The position numbers were made by a program, and so were the translations under genes. Below the pieces are notes generated by a model. The model saw nothing but the letters and a program-made list of their open reading frames with translations. It ran no database searches and was not told the DNA's origin. Shown one piece after another: positions 5,126 to 14,397 of a stretch of 32,721 nucleotides of DNA (position 1 is its first letter; every line of letters begins with the position of its first letter). Location of the stretch: NCBI GenBank assembly GCA_002793215.1, contig PFPU01000025.1, positions 1-32,721 on the forward strand, given 5' to 3'. The DNA comes from Flavobacteriales bacterium CG_4_10_14_0_2_um_filter_35_18 (GTDB taxonomy: Bacteria > Bacteroidota > Bacteroidia > Flavobacteriales > Flavobacteriaceae).

Positions 5126-5656
5126 ATGGAAAATCAAACGACTTCAACAAAACAAATTGCGCTAACCTATGGGCTCATCCTCGGCTTTTTATCGATTGCC
5201 TTTGCCGTAGTGATGTATGCATTAGGAAAACATTTAGAAGGCGGCACGCTCAACTCCGTTGTCAGTCTGTTATTAAACATTGGCTTTATTGTTTTTAGCT
5301 TGAGGGCTTTTAAAACCGCTAACGGCGGCATGTTGAGCTTAAGCGAAGCCTTAAAAACCGGAATTGCCGTTGCCTTAATTGGCGCTATTCTCAGTTTAAT
5401 TTACACTTATATTTTTATGTCTTTCATTGAGCCTAACTTTATGGATCAAGTATTGGAGTTGCAACAAACCAAAATGCTTGAAAAAAATCCAAATATTAGT
5501 GATGAGCAACTTGAAGCGATGGCTATTATGTCTAAAAAATTCTCTTCTCCCACCATCATTTTGGCTATCGGACTCGTTTGGAGTCTCTTTTTAGGCTTTA
5601 TTATTTCGCTTATTGCGGGTTTAATTATGAAAAAAGCACCCGAACAAACTTATTAA
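5126..5656 (+). CDS. DUF4199 family membrane protein
   Basis: The 176-aa protein has four predicted membrane helices at about residues 10-30, 42-60, 75-100 and 147-170, with a cytoplasmic or periplasmic helical insertion between the last two that contains EKNPNISDEQLEAM. This organisation, including the SLSEALKTGIAVALIGAILSL helix, is typical of DUF4199 proteins found throughout Bacteroidota. No biochemical function has been established. The stop codon lies 12 bases before the glycosyltransferase start, so the two are surely co-transcribed. In Bacteroidota a DUF4199 gene and a dolichol-phosphate-mannose-synthase-like gene are commonly adjacent, which suggests a shared role in envelope glycan or lipid handling; that link is inferred. 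Confidence 0.85.
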   Translation: MENQTTSTKQIALTYGLILGFLSIAFAVVMYALGKHLEGGTLNSVVSLLLNIGFIVFSLRAFKTANGGMLSLSEALKTGIAVALIGAILSLIYTYIFMSFIEPNFMDQVLELQQTKMLEKNPNISDEQLEAMAIMSKKFSSPTIILAIGLVWSLFLGFIISLIAGLIMKKAPEQTY

Positions 5657-5668
5657 AATGCAATAAAT

Positions 5669-6619
5669 ATGGACATTTCGGTAGTTATACCGCTACTTAA
5701 CGAAGCCGACTCATTAAACGAATTACACGATTGGATTGCACAGGTTATGCAATCCAATCGTTTTTCGTATGAGCTGCTATTTATTGATGACGGTAGCACC
5801 GATGCATCTTGGGAAGTGATTACCCAACTCTCTAAAAAAAATCCCAATGTTAAAGGCATTCAATTTTTACAAAATTACGGCAAATCACAAGCCTTAAACG
5901 CCGGGTTTAAACAGGTAAAAGGAAGCGTCATTATCACTATGGATGCCGATTTACAAGATAGTCCCGATGAAATTCCCGGTCTTTATCAAATGATAACTAC
6001 CCATAATTTCGACTTAGTTTCGGGCTGGAAAAAAAAGCGCTACGACTCAAAAATTCGCAAAAATTTACCATCAAAATTATTCAATTGGGCAGCGCGAAAA
6101 ACTTCGGGCTTAAGCCTCCATGATTTTAATTGTGGCCTTAAAGCCTATAAACTTGAAGTCGTAAAAAATATTGATGTATATGGTGAAATGCACCGCTACA
6201 TTCCTGTGCTGGCAAAACACCAAGGCTTTGGCAAGATTGCCGAAAAAGAAGTTCAACATCAAGCCCGTAAATACGGCGAAACAAAATTTGGTATGAGTCG
6301 ATTTACAAACGGATTTTTAGATTTATTAACCATTTGGTTTATAACCAAATTTGGCAAGCGCCCAATGCACCTCTTCGGTTTATTGGGAAGTTTGATGTTT
6401 TTTATCGGATTTTTAGCCGCAAGCTATATTGGCGTTTTAAAACTCTATAAATTGTATAACGGCTTTAAAACCATTTTAGTAACTGATAATCCTTGGTTTT
6501 ATATCGCTTTAGCGACCATGATTTTAGGAACGCAATTATTCCTTGCCGGATTTATAGGCGAGTTGATTCTTCGTGGCAAACAAACCGAAAATAGGTATCA
6601 AATTAAAGACGTTATTTAA
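5669..6619 (+). CDS. DPM1/GtrB-like family 2 glycosyltransferase
   Basis: The 316-aa enzyme has a GT-A catalytic domain at about residues 1-225, with IDDGSTD (Asp40, Asp41) for nucleotide binding and DADLQD (Asp92, Asp94) for the divalent metal. A QARKYGETKFG segment sits near residue 205. Two membrane helices follow (about 232-256 and 275-300), as in polyprenyl-phosphate sugar transferases such as GtrB. It probably moves a sugar from a nucleotide donor to undecaprenyl phosphate on the inner face of the cytoplasmic membrane, giving a lipid-linked sugar for envelope glycosylation. Length and topology are normal. It is preceded after 12 bases by the DUF4199 gene and followed after 42 bases by the phosphohexomutase, which makes sugar-1-phosphates. 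Confidence 0.88.
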   Translation: MDISVVIPLLNEADSLNELHDWIAQVMQSNRFSYELLFIDDGSTDASWEVITQLSKKNPNVKGIQFLQNYGKSQALNAGFKQVKGSVIITMDADLQDSPDEIPGLYQMITTHNFDLVSGWKKKRYDSKIRKNLPSKLFNWAARKTSGLSLHDFNCGLKAYKLEVVKNIDVYGEMHRYIPVLAKHQGFGKIAEKEVQHQARKYGETKFGMSRFTNGFLDLLTIWFITKFGKRPMHLFGLLGSLMFFIGFLAASYIGVLKLYKLYNGFKTILVTDNPWFYIALATMILGTQLFLAGFIGELILRGKQTENRYQIKDVI

Positions 6620-6661
6620 GATTAAATCTTATTTTAGCAAAACAATTAAAATCTATTTCAA

Positions 6662-8374
6662 ATGAAAGAAAGTGCTTTAAAGGCAGCAAAATTGTGGCTT
6701 GCTGCTCCATTCGACAAAGAAACGCAAACTCAAGTTCAACAGCTTATCAATGCAGATAGTGCTAATTTGATTGAGTGTTTTTATCAAAATATGGAATTCG
6801 GAACGGGCGGTATGCGCGGTATTATGGGCGTTGGCACAAACCGAATTAATAAATACACCCTTGGGCGTGCCACGCAAGGTTTAGCAAATTATCTTATAAA
6901 AGCTTTTCCAAATAAAACTTTAAAAGTAGCTATCAATTACGATTGCCGACACCATTCAACCGAATTTTCACAGTTGGTTGCTGATGTTTTTTCGGCTAAT
7001 AATATCAGTGTTTATCTCTTTTCAGATATGCGCCCTACGCCCGAATTGTCGTTTGCCGTACGCTTTTTAGGATGTGATGCCGGCATCATTTTAACCGCCA
7101 GTCACAATCCTCCCGAATACAACGGTTATAAAGTCTATTTTAACGATGGCGGACAAATTGTTCCTCCCGAAGACGGCGCTATCATTGACGAAGTTAACAA
7201 AGTAGCCTTCGATAAAATTAAATTTCAAGCTAAAGCTGAATTGATACATCCCGTTGGTAAAGATTTGGATGATGCCTTTTTAAAGGAAAGTGTTAAGCAC
7301 AGTATTTTTAATAAAAAAGGCTTTGAAAACCTGACCATTGTTTATACTTCCTTACACGGAACTTCAATTAAATTAATTCCGAGTGCCCTCGAAAAAGCTG
7401 GTTTTACAAAAGTTCACATCGTACCCGAACAGGCCGAACCCAACGGCGATTTTCCAACAGTAGCTTCACCAAATCCCGAAGAGCCTGCCGCATTAAAAAT
7501 GGCGATTGATTTAGCTAAAAAAGTAAAGGGCGATATTGTTTTTGGTACCGACCCTGACTCTGACCGTATTGGCATCGCCACCCCCGATTTAGATGGAAAC
7601 ATCAAATTGCTAAATGGCAATCAAACCATGGCGTTGATGGTTCATTATCTGCTAAAACAATGGCAAAAACAAGGCAAATTAAACGGCAAACAGTTTGTGG
7701 GTTCAACCATCGTTTCAACTCAATTAGTGAATAAAATTGCCGACGGATTTGGCGTGGAAACTAAAGTTGGTTTGACCGGATTTAAGTGGATAGCCAAAAT
7801 GATTCGCGATTTTAAACACCAAGAATTTATTGGCGGCGGTGAAGAAAGTTTTGGCTTTATGATTGGCGACTTTGTTCGTGATAAAGACGCTGTTTCGGCT
7901 GCACTTTTAGCCTGTCAAATTGCTGCCGAAGCTAAAGAAAATGGATCTTCATTATATAAAGAATTGCTCAATATTTATACAGAATTTGGCTTTTTTAAAG
8001 AACACCTAATCTCATTGGTAAAAAAAGGAATTGACGGCACTGAAGTCATTAGCAATATGATGAAAGACCTTAGAAACAAACCTTTAAAAACCATTGATGG
8101 CTCTAAAGTTACCGAAATTTACGATTACGATTCCAGTATTTGTAGCAACCAGCTAACGGGTGAAAAAACAAAAATTGACATCCCTAAATCAAACGTATTG
8201 ATTTATCATACCCAAGATGGCACCAGCATTGCGGCAAGACCAAGTGGAACCGAACCGAAAATAAAGTTCTATTTTAGTGTTAACAAACCGCTCGATTCCG
8301 TTAAAAATGTCGTAAAAGTTGAAGCCGAACTCGATGCCAAAATTCAGCGCATTATAAAAGAAATGAAATTATAA
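6662..8374 (+). CDS. Phosphoglucomutase/phosphomannomutase (alpha-D-phosphohexomutase)
   Basis: This 570-aa protein contains all four phosphohexomutase signatures. The catalytic serine is Ser147 in TASHNPPEYNG. The metal loop is DPDSDR with Asp297, Asp299 and Asp301. The sugar-binding loop is GGEESFG (391-397). The phosphate-binding loop is RPSGTEPK (526-533). It interconverts hexose 6-phosphate and 1-phosphate through a bisphosphate intermediate in the cytoplasm and supplies precursors for nucleotide sugars. The length of about 570 aa is that of the PGM2-like bacterial group rather than the shorter ManB/GlmM enzymes. Glucose or mannose specificity cannot be read from sequence. The next gene starts 8 bases after the stop, so the operon continues into the ABC exporter. 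Confidence 0.95.
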   Translation: MKESALKAAKLWLAAPFDKETQTQVQQLINADSANLIECFYQNMEFGTGGMRGIMGVGTNRINKYTLGRATQGLANYLIKAFPNKTLKVAINYDCRHHSTEFSQLVADVFSANNISVYLFSDMRPTPELSFAVRFLGCDAGIILTASHNPPEYNGYKVYFNDGGQIVPPEDGAIIDEVNKVAFDKIKFQAKAELIHPVGKDLDDAFLKESVKHSIFNKKGFENLTIVYTSLHGTSIKLIPSALEKAGFTKVHIVPEQAEPNGDFPTVASPNPEEPAALKMAIDLAKKVKGDIVFGTDPDSDRIGIATPDLDGNIKLLNGNQTMALMVHYLLKQWQKQGKLNGKQFVGSTIVSTQLVNKIADGFGVETKVGLTGFKWIAKMIRDFKHQEFIGGGEESFGFMIGDFVRDKDAVSAALLACQIAAEAKENGSSLYKELLNIYTEFGFFKEHLISLVKKGIDGTEVISNMMKDLRNKPLKTIDGSKVTEIYDYDSSICSNQLTGEKTKIDIPKSNVLIYHTQDGTSIAARPSGTEPKIKFYFSVNKPLDSVKNVVKVEAELDAKIQRIIKEMKL

Positions 8375-8382
8375 ATCTGTAA

Positions 8383-10215
8383 ATGAGTCCTTTTAAAAAA
8401 ATTCTATCCTTTATAAAACCCCATATTAGATTTGCTTGGCTCAATGTGTTTTTTAATGTGCTCTACGCCATTTTTAATGTGTTGACCATCATTTCATTTA
8501 TCCCTGTTTTAAATATTTTATTTAAACAAAAAAATATTATTACAAAAATTCCGGTTTACCATGGCATCCGCACGGCGGGTAATTTTTTACAGGATCAGTT
8601 TTATTATTTTATTTCGCAAACCATAAGTCACGATGGTCCCATAAGAGCCTTATTAATTATTTGCGTGCTCTCAATTACTCTCTTTTTTCTAAAAGATTTA
8701 TTCAAATACCTAGCGGCATTTTTCTTGGCATTTTTAAGCAACGGCGTGATTAGAGATATTCGAAATACCTTATATGACAAGATTGTAGCATTACCCATTT
8801 CCTATTTTTCCGAAAAGCGAAAAGGCGATATTATTTCGCGCATGTCTAACGATGTTAAAGAAGTAGAAACGTCGTTTCTATCTTCGCTAGAAGCTCTTTT
8901 TAGAGATCCTATTACCATTTTTATTTCGCTATCTGCGATGCTAACCATCAGCTACAAACTCACTTTATTTGTCATGTTTTTGCTGCCAATTTCGGGTTTT
9001 ATTATTTCGAGTTTAAGTAAGCGTTTAAAATCTAAATCCTTAAAAGCACAACAAGAAACAGGTAATTTTTTGTCTTTTATAGAAGAAACCTTAACAGGAT
9101 TACGGGTGATTAAAGCCTTTAATGCCGAAGGAAAAATCAGTAAAAAATTTAAAGATTCAACCTACAAATTTTATTGTTTAATGAACCATGTGCTTCACCG
9201 ACAAAACCTTGGGTCTCCCTTGAGTGAATTTTTAGGTGCAACTACCATCATTAGCATCTTGTGGTTTGGTGGGCGTTTGGTTTTGAGCAACCAAAGCGAT
9301 TTAAAACCAGAAGAGTTTTTAACATTTATCCTATTATTTTACCTGGTTTTAACACCTGCAAAAAATATTACAGCCGCATTTTATAGCATTAAAAAAGGGA
9401 TGGCTTCCGCCGAACGGATTATTGAAATTCTCGATTTAGATATCAGCATTAAAGACCAGCCAAGTGCACAAACTAAATCTGATTTTAATCAATCTATTGA
9501 GCTTAAAAATGTGTCGTTTAAATATAAAGATGAATATGTGTTAAAAAACTTTTCACTGTGCATTAATAAAGGGCAAACCATCGCTTTGGTGGGACAATCG
9601 GGAAGTGGCAAATCTACCATCGCTAATTTGGTTACCCGATTTTATGACGTAAACAAAGGCACCATTTTTATTGATGGCATTGATATTAAAGAACTTAAAT
9701 TAAAATCCTTGCGCGGCTTAATGGGAATTGTAACTCAAGACTCTATTTTATTTAATGATACTGTTAACAATAACATCGCTTTAGGCGTTGAATTTGCCGA
9801 ACAAGAAGCAATTGAAAATGCCGCAAAAATTGCCAATGCACACGAATTTATTATCAATTTGCCGCTACAATACGAAACCAATATAGGCGACGGTGGCAAT
9901 ACCTTATCTGGTGGTCAAAAACAGCGCCTTTCTATTGCGCGTGCCGTACTTAAAAATCCGCCTATAATGATTTTAGACGAAGCCACTTCGGCGCTCGATA
10001 CCGAATCGGAACAATTGGTTCAAAAAGCCTTAGAAAAAATGATGGAAAACCGTACGTCTATTGTCATTGCACACCGCTTATCTACCATTCAAAAAGCGGA
10101 TTTAATTGTGGTGATGCGCAAAGGTAAAATTGTTGAGCAAGGCAAACACGACGATTTATTGGCACAAAAAGGCGACTATTTTAAGCTCGTTACCATGCAA
10201 TCATTTGATGCTTAA
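8383..10215 (+). CDS. MsbA-like ABC exporter (fused TMD-NBD half transporter)
   Basis: The 610-aa protein combines a six-helix ABC-exporter membrane domain (about 1-340) with a nucleotide-binding domain (about 365-610). Seen motifs are Walker A GQSGSGKST at 404-412, the LSGGQ signature at 508-512, Walker B IMILDEATSALD with Asp532 and Glu533, and the switch histidine His564 in IAHR. It should act as a homodimer in the cytoplasmic membrane. Family members flip lipid A-core, other lipids or drugs; MsbA-like lipid export is the likeliest role given the glycosyltransferase and sugar mutase upstream, but the substrate is inferred. There is an unusually long insertion after the first helix (about residues 40-95). 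The operon ends in the hairpin at 10297-10336. Confidence 0.92.
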   Translation: MSPFKKILSFIKPHIRFAWLNVFFNVLYAIFNVLTIISFIPVLNILFKQKNIITKIPVYHGIRTAGNFLQDQFYYFISQTISHDGPIRALLIICVLSITLFFLKDLFKYLAAFFLAFLSNGVIRDIRNTLYDKIVALPISYFSEKRKGDIISRMSNDVKEVETSFLSSLEALFRDPITIFISLSAMLTISYKLTLFVMFLLPISGFIISSLSKRLKSKSLKAQQETGNFLSFIEETLTGLRVIKAFNAEGKISKKFKDSTYKFYCLMNHVLHRQNLGSPLSEFLGATTIISILWFGGRLVLSNQSDLKPEEFLTFILLFYLVLTPAKNITAAFYSIKKGMASAERIIEILDLDISIKDQPSAQTKSDFNQSIELKNVSFKYKDEYVLKNFSLCINKGQTIALVGQSGSGKSTIANLVTRFYDVNKGTIFIDGIDIKELKLKSLRGLMGIVTQDSILFNDTVNNNIALGVEFAEQEAIENAAKIANAHEFIINLPLQYETNIGDGGNTLSGGQKQRLSIARAVLKNPPIMILDEATSALDTESEQLVQKALEKMMENRTSIVIAHRLSTIQKADLIVVMRKGKIVEQGKHDDLLAQKGDYFKLVTMQSFDA

Positions 10216-10296
10216 TGGTTCGTCATTTAAATTGAATGGGTACTTTTCAAAGTTATTTTTAGGATGCTACTTCTTAATATAAAATGAATAATCAAT

Positions 10297-10336
10297 AAAA
10301 AATGCGGTAACCCATTTTAAAGTTACCGCATTTTTT
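10297..10336. terminator. Bidirectional intrinsic terminator
   Basis: AAAAAATGCGGTAAC (10297-10311) pairs perfectly with GTTACCGCATTTTTT (10322-10336) around a 10-base loop. The stem has T-tracts on both strands, so it can end transcription of the ABC exporter operon on the + strand and of the small - strand frame at 10354-10578. Confidence 0.85.
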
Positions 10337-10353
10337 AAAGCTTGATAATCAAT

Positions 10354-10578
10354 TTATTGCACCAATACTTTTTTAGATAAAATTACGGTATTATTTAATT
10401 TAACCGTAACAAAATAGAGACCGGTTTTTATCTTTTTGGGAGCTAAGTCTAATTCATAAGTACCTTCTGATTTATAAGCTTTACTTGTTGAAACAATTTC
10501 TCTTCCCAACCTATCATAAATCCGCATTTTTATCCCCTTCAATTTCATTTGATATTTGTAACTTTGCGCGTTTATCAT
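10354..10578 (-). pseudogene. Orphan T9SS C-terminal sorting-domain fragment
   Basis: The 74-codon frame carries RIYDRLGREIVS, then GTYELDLAPKKIKTGLYFVTVKLNNTVILSKKVLVQ in two halves, which is the second half of a type A sorting domain that directs proteins through the type IX secretion system. There is no room for a cargo protein: its 5' end lies 9 bases from the lipA start on the other strand. It has no signal peptide. It could be a relic of a cargo gene deleted at this locus, with the terminal stop and terminator retained. A short expressed peptide cannot be excluded but could not be secreted by the usual route. Confidence 0.6.
10559..10566 (+). promoter_or_regulatory. -7 box for lipA
   Basis: TAACTTTG fully matches TAnnTTTG, 21 bases before the lipA start codon, predicting a very short leader. 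It lies inside the 5' part of the - strand sorting-domain fragment. No good -33 TTG is visible. Confidence 0.45.
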
Positions 10579-10587
10579 TTATAATTA

Positions 10588-11457
10588 ATGAGCGAAAATA
10601 CAACTGCCGAAACACGAACTGCAAAGCCAAATTGGTTGCGCGTAAAGCTTCCTATCGGAAAAAAATACACCCAATTAAGGGGTTTGGTTGATCAATATAA
10701 ATTGCATACCATTTGCACCAGTGGCGGCTGTCCGAATATGGGCGAATGTTGGGTTGAAGGTACGGCAACTTTTATGATTTTAGGAAATACCTGTACACGC
10801 TCTTGCGGATTTTGTGGCGTAAGTACCGGAAGACCCGATAAAGTTGATTGGGATGAACCCAAAAAAGTAGCCCAATCTATTAAGATTATGAATATTAAAC
10901 ATGCGGTGATTACTTCGGTTGACCGCGATGATTTAAAAGATGGTGGTTCAATTATTTGGGCTGAAACCATTGAAGCCATTCGTCAAGCCAATCCCGAGAC
11001 CACTTTAGAAACCTTGATACCCGATTTTAGAGGCATTCATGCAAATATTGATCGGATAATTGCCGTTGCTCCCGAGGTGGTTTCGCACAACCTTGAAACC
11101 GTGAGACGCCTAACTCGCGAGGTCCGCATTCAAGCAAAATACGATAGAAGCCTAGAAGTTTTAGCTTACTTAAAAGCACAGGGTATTAACAGAACAAAAT
11201 CGGGTATTATGCTCGGTTTAGGTGAGTTAGAAGCAGAAGTTATCCAAAGTATGCAAGACCTTAGAGCTGTTAATGTAGATATCATTACCATTGGTCAGTA
11301 TTTACAACCTAGCAAAAAGCACCTTCCCGTTAAGGAATATATCACACCCGAACAATTTAAAAACTATGAAATCATTGGTTTAGAAATGGGCTTTAGGCAT
11401 GTTGAAAGTGGCCCTTTGGTGCGCTCTTCTTATAAAGCTCAAAAACACCTGCTTTAA
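10588..11457 (+). CDS. lipA: Lipoyl synthase
   Basis: This 289-aa radical SAM enzyme inserts two sulfurs into protein-bound octanoyl groups to form lipoate for pyruvate and 2-oxoglutarate dehydrogenases and the glycine cleavage system. Both iron-sulfur cluster motifs are present: the auxiliary cluster cysteines Cys43, Cys48 and Cys54 ([12 protein letters not shown]) and the radical SAM cysteines Cys69, Cys73 and Cys76 (CTRSCGFC). The late RSSYKAQ motif near the C-terminus (about residues 279-285) includes the serine that ligates the auxiliary cluster. Length and order are normal. The gene is alone, convergent with the cbpM-like gene 55 bases downstream. Its partner lipB is not in the window. 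Confidence 0.97.
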   Translation: MSENTTAETRTAKPNWLRVKLPIGKKYTQLRGLVDQYKLHTICTSGGCPNMGECWVEGTATFMILGNTCTRSCGFCGVSTGRPDKVDWDEPKKVAQSIKIMNIKHAVITSVDRDDLKDGGSIIWAETIEAIRQANPETTLETLIPDFRGIHANIDRIIAVAPEVVSHNLETVRRLTREVRIQAKYDRSLEVLAYLKAQGINRTKSGIMLGLGELEAEVIQSMQDLRAVNVDIITIGQYLQPSKKHLPVKEYITPEQFKNYEIIGLEMGFRHVESGPLVRSSYKAQKHLL

Positions 11458-11512
11458 GCTCCTTTTAAATTCATTTTAAAACTTAATTCAGAGATAGGGG
11501 CTTAGATTTACT

Positions 11513-11809
11513 TTATAAATCCTCGTAAATTCTCAACCTGTTTTTAACGGAATTGAGGTCGTTTTGAAGCCGTTCAATTTTTTGTAATAAATTAATAATA
11601 ACGTCAATTCCTTCAATATTTACATCGAGTTCATTGTGAATTCTCAAAATTTTTTCAATTTCAGAAATCTTATCTTTATCAATGTATTGAGATTGTGCAA
11701 TGGTTTCAATTTTAATCAATCCATAGTCATTTAGATTGCTAAAAAATGATCTATCCACTTGATAATGCGCACATAAATTGGTCAAGGTGATATAAGTTTT
11801 TTTGTTCAT
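11513..11809 (-). CDS. cbpM: CbpM-like chaperone modulator
   Basis: The 98-aa protein resembles the MerR-like CbpM family: an N-terminal helix-turn-helix-like region ([24 protein letters not shown]) and a C-terminal helix with [27 protein letters not shown] in two heptad-like parts. CbpM binds the J domain of CbpA and modulates its co-chaperone activity. It overlaps the cbpA stop by 4 bases (11806-11809), directly downstream of it, the classic cbpA-cbpM order. The family name is assigned by similarity and context together. Confidence 0.8.
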   Translation of the reverse strand: MNKKTYITLTNLCAHYQVDRSFFSNLNDYGLIKIETIAQSQYIDKDKISEIEKILRIHNELDVNIEGIDVIINLLQKIERLQNDLNSVKNRLRIYEDL

Positions 11810-12702
11810 ACCGTTCTTAATTTAGCGAGTTCATTAAACAAATCTTTTTCTTTTTTTGTCAAGTTTGTAGGGGTTTTAATTTGGTAAGTAATAAATAAAT
11901 CGCCAAAAACACCCTCTTTTTTATAAACCGGAAAACCCTTTCCTTGTAATTTAACTTTAGTGCCATTTTGTGTTTCTGGTTTTACTTTTAACTTGACTTT
12001 TCCATCAAACGTATCAATGGTTATAGCGCCTCCCAAAAGGGCTTTATATAAATCTAAATCTACCGTAGTGTAAAGATTATCATTGTCTAATTTAAAATTA
12101 CTGTTGTTTTTTATTGAAAATTGAATGATTAAATCACCTTTTGGACCGCCATTAATTCCGTCGCCTCCATAGTCTTTAATTTTTATAATTTGTCCGTTTT
12201 TAACGCCCGCAGGAATGTTTATTCGGATGTTTTTTCCATTGACCATTAAGGTTCGTTTGTGACTTGTGTAAACATCTTTTAAATCTAATTGCAATTCGGC
12301 TTGATAATCTTGTCCTCTATATTTTACTTGACCGCCCCTTGTCCTGGCGCTATTACCGCCTCCAAACAGCGATTCAAAAAAATCGGAATAATCACCAGCA
12401 CCAAAATCATCTGAATAACTTTGACGCGATGATTGTTGCCTGTATTGCTGCTGATTGGCTTGTTCATAAGCTTCGGCTTGACTCCAATCTTTGCCATATT
12501 TATCGTATTTTTTTCGCTTCTCAGGGTTGCTTAAAACCTCATTTGCTTCGTTGACTTCTTTAAATTTTTGCTCAGCTTCTTTATCATTCGGATTCAAATC
12601 GGGATGGTATTTTCGGGCGAGTTTACGATAGGCTTTTTTGATATCAGTTTCGGAAGCTGTTTTATCAAGACCCATAATTTTATAATAATCTATAAATGCC
12701 AT
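11806..12702 (-). CDS. cbpA: CbpA-like DnaJ co-chaperone
   Basis: The 298-aa protein has a J domain at residues 1-70 with the His33-Pro34-Asp35 motif that stimulates Hsp70 ATPase. A Gln/Ser-rich and Gly-rich linker with FFESLFGGG near residue 110 follows, then two C-terminal beta domains that bind clients (about 120-295). There is no CxxCxGxG zinc domain, so it belongs to the CbpA/DnaJ type II group rather than canonical DnaJ. It works with cytoplasmic DnaK. Overlap with the cbpM-like gene gives a two-gene operon. Confidence 0.9.
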   Translation of the reverse strand: MAFIDYYKIMGLDKTASETDIKKAYRKLARKYHPDLNPNDKEAEQKFKEVNEANEVLSNPEKRKKYDKYGKDWSQAEAYEQANQQQYRQQSSRQSYSDDFGAGDYSDFFESLFGGGNSARTRGGQVKYRGQDYQAELQLDLKDVYTSHKRTLMVNGKNIRINIPAGVKNGQIIKIKDYGGDGINGGPKGDLIIQFSIKNNSNFKLDNDNLYTTVDLDLYKALLGGAITIDTFDGKVKLKVKPETQNGTKVKLQGKGFPVYKKEGVFGDLFITYQIKTPTNLTKKEKDLFNELAKLRTV

Positions 12703-12735
12703 AAGTGCTATTTATTTAATATTAGAATCTAAATT

Positions 12736-14274
12736 TTATCCCAACCAACCCTCTCTGTCTAAACTTCGATACTGAATGGCTTCTGAAATATGACTGGGTT
12801 TTATATTTTCGGAAGTTTCTAAATCGGCAATGCTTCGCGAAACCTTTAAAATGCGGTCATAAGCACGCGCCGACAAGCCTAAACGTTCCATGGCAACTTT
12901 AATTAAATTCAAACTTTCAGCATCTAACACGCAATATTTGCGAATCTGCTTAACGGTCATCTGTGCATTATAATGTACATTTTTATTGTTTATAAAGCGC
13001 TCGGTTTGTATTTCACGCGCTTTAATTACGCGTTCCCTAATCACTTTACTCGACTCTCCTTTGCGTTCTTCGGCTAACTTTTCAAAAGGTACGGGTTGAA
13101 CCTCAATATGAATGTCGATTCGGTCTAAAAGAGGTCCCGAAATTTTACCTAAATAGCGTTGCATATCTTGTGGTGAAGCATTTAAAGCCTTGTCATCATC
13201 AGCAAAATAGCCACTCGGACTCGGATTCATACTCGCCACCAGCATAAAACTGCAAGGATAAGTAACCGTAAACTTTGCTCTTGAAATCGTTACTTCCCGA
13301 TCTTCTAACGGCTGTCGCAAAACTTCTAATACGGTGCGTTTAAATTCAGGCAACTCATCTAAAAACAAAACGCCGTTGTGTGATAAAGAAATTTCGCCCG
13401 GTTGCGGATAAGCGCCCCCACCAACTAAAGCAACATCACTAATGGTGTGGTGTGGCGACCTAAACGGACGTTGGCTCATCAGCCCCATATTTTCTTTTAC
13501 ACGACCTACAACCGAATGTATTTTAGTGGTTTCAAGAGCCTCTTGAATGGTCATCGGTGGCAAAATTGTTGGCAAGCGCTTGGCTAACATGGTTTTTCCG
13601 CTTCCGGGCGGGCCTATTAAAATAACATTATGGCCACCTGCTGCGGCAATTTCCATACAACGCTTAATTGATTCTTGCCCTTTAACATCCGAGAAATCAA
13701 ATTCAGGATGTTCTAAATTTTCATAAAATTGTTTTTTGGTATCAACAACTAAGGGGTTTAAAGAGGTGTGGTCTTGAAAAAAGTCGATGACTTCCTTAAT
13801 ATTTTCAACGGCATAAACATTGAGTTCGCTAACAATAGCGGCTTCCATAGCGTTTTGTTTGGGCAAGATAAAGCCTTTAAAACCTTCTTCTTGAGCTTTA
13901 ATTGCGATGGGCAACGCGCCTTTTATGGGTTGCAAACCGCCGTCGAGTGATAATTCACCCATAATAATATATTGGTCAATATCATCGGCTTGAATTTGCT
14001 TTGAAGAAACCAAAATGCCAAGTGCCAAAGTCAAATCGTAGGCAGAGCCTTCTTTGCGCAAATCGGCTGGAGCCATATTGATGGTAATTTTTTTGCCGGG
14101 TAGCACAAAACCATTGTTTTTTAAGGCTGCCGAAATGCGAAAACTACTCTCCTTGATGGCATTATCTGGCAATCCAACTAAGTGATATCCAATACCCTGA
14201 TCAATATTGACTTCAACAGTTATGGTTGTAGATTCAACGCCAAAAACTGCACCGCCATAAACTTTTGTGAGCAT
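12736..14274 (-). CDS. YifB-type Mg-chelatase-like AAA+ ATPase
   Basis: The 512-aa protein has three parts. Residues about 20-140 form a Lon-protease-like ChlI domain without obvious catalytic role. Residues about 190-395 form the Mg-chelatase AAA+ domain, with Walker A GPPGSGKT at 221-228 and Walker B LFLDELPEF with Asp306 and Glu307. The C-terminal Mg_chelatase_C domain carries the RAYDRILKVSRSIADL segment. The family is known as YifB/ComM. ComM is a hexameric helicase that promotes branch migration during natural transformation in Gram-negative bacteria, so a role in recombination of imported DNA is plausible here. The start MLTKVYGGAVFGVES matches the family. The cbpA-like gene begins 33 bases downstream and may be co-transcribed. 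Confidence 0.93.
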   Translation of the reverse strand: MLTKVYGGAVFGVESTTITVEVNIDQGIGYHLVGLPDNAIKESSFRISAALKNNGFVLPGKKITINMAPADLRKEGSAYDLTLALGILVSSKQIQADDIDQYIIMGELSLDGGLQPIKGALPIAIKAQEEGFKGFILPKQNAMEAAIVSELNVYAVENIKEVIDFFQDHTSLNPLVVDTKKQFYENLEHPEFDFSDVKGQESIKRCMEIAAAGGHNVILIGPPGSGKTMLAKRLPTILPPMTIQEALETTKIHSVVGRVKENMGLMSQRPFRSPHHTISDVALVGGGAYPQPGEISLSHNGVLFLDELPEFKRTVLEVLRQPLEDREVTISRAKFTVTYPCSFMLVASMNPSPSGYFADDDKALNASPQDMQRYLGKISGPLLDRIDIHIEVQPVPFEKLAEERKGESSKVIRERVIKAREIQTERFINNKNVHYNAQMTVKQIRKYCVLDAESLNLIKVAMERLGLSARAYDRILKVSRSIADLETSENIKPSHISEAIQYRSLDREGWLG

Positions 14275-14333
14275 CTTTTTAAGCTTTGCATAAAAGTAGT
14301 CAATTTATGGTAGATTGAAAACTAATATCTTAT

Positions 14334-14364
14334 AAAAAAACCTCAAAAAAATATTTTGAGGTTT
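14334..14364 (-). terminator. Intrinsic terminator of the hmgA-hppD unit
   Basis: AAACCTCAAAA (14338-14348) pairs perfectly with TTTTGAGGTTT (14354-14364) around a 5-base loop. On the - strand it is followed by a run of T residues (the A run at 14334-14340 on +), 34 bases after the hppD stop. Confidence 0.8.
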
Positions 14365-14397
14365 ACGCCATTAAAATTTTTAATAAGTTATACTTGA

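Noticed and set aside
10485-10691. A + strand frame overlapping the lipA start
   Set aside because: It is out of frame with lipA, has no family resemblance, and lipA is unmistakable.
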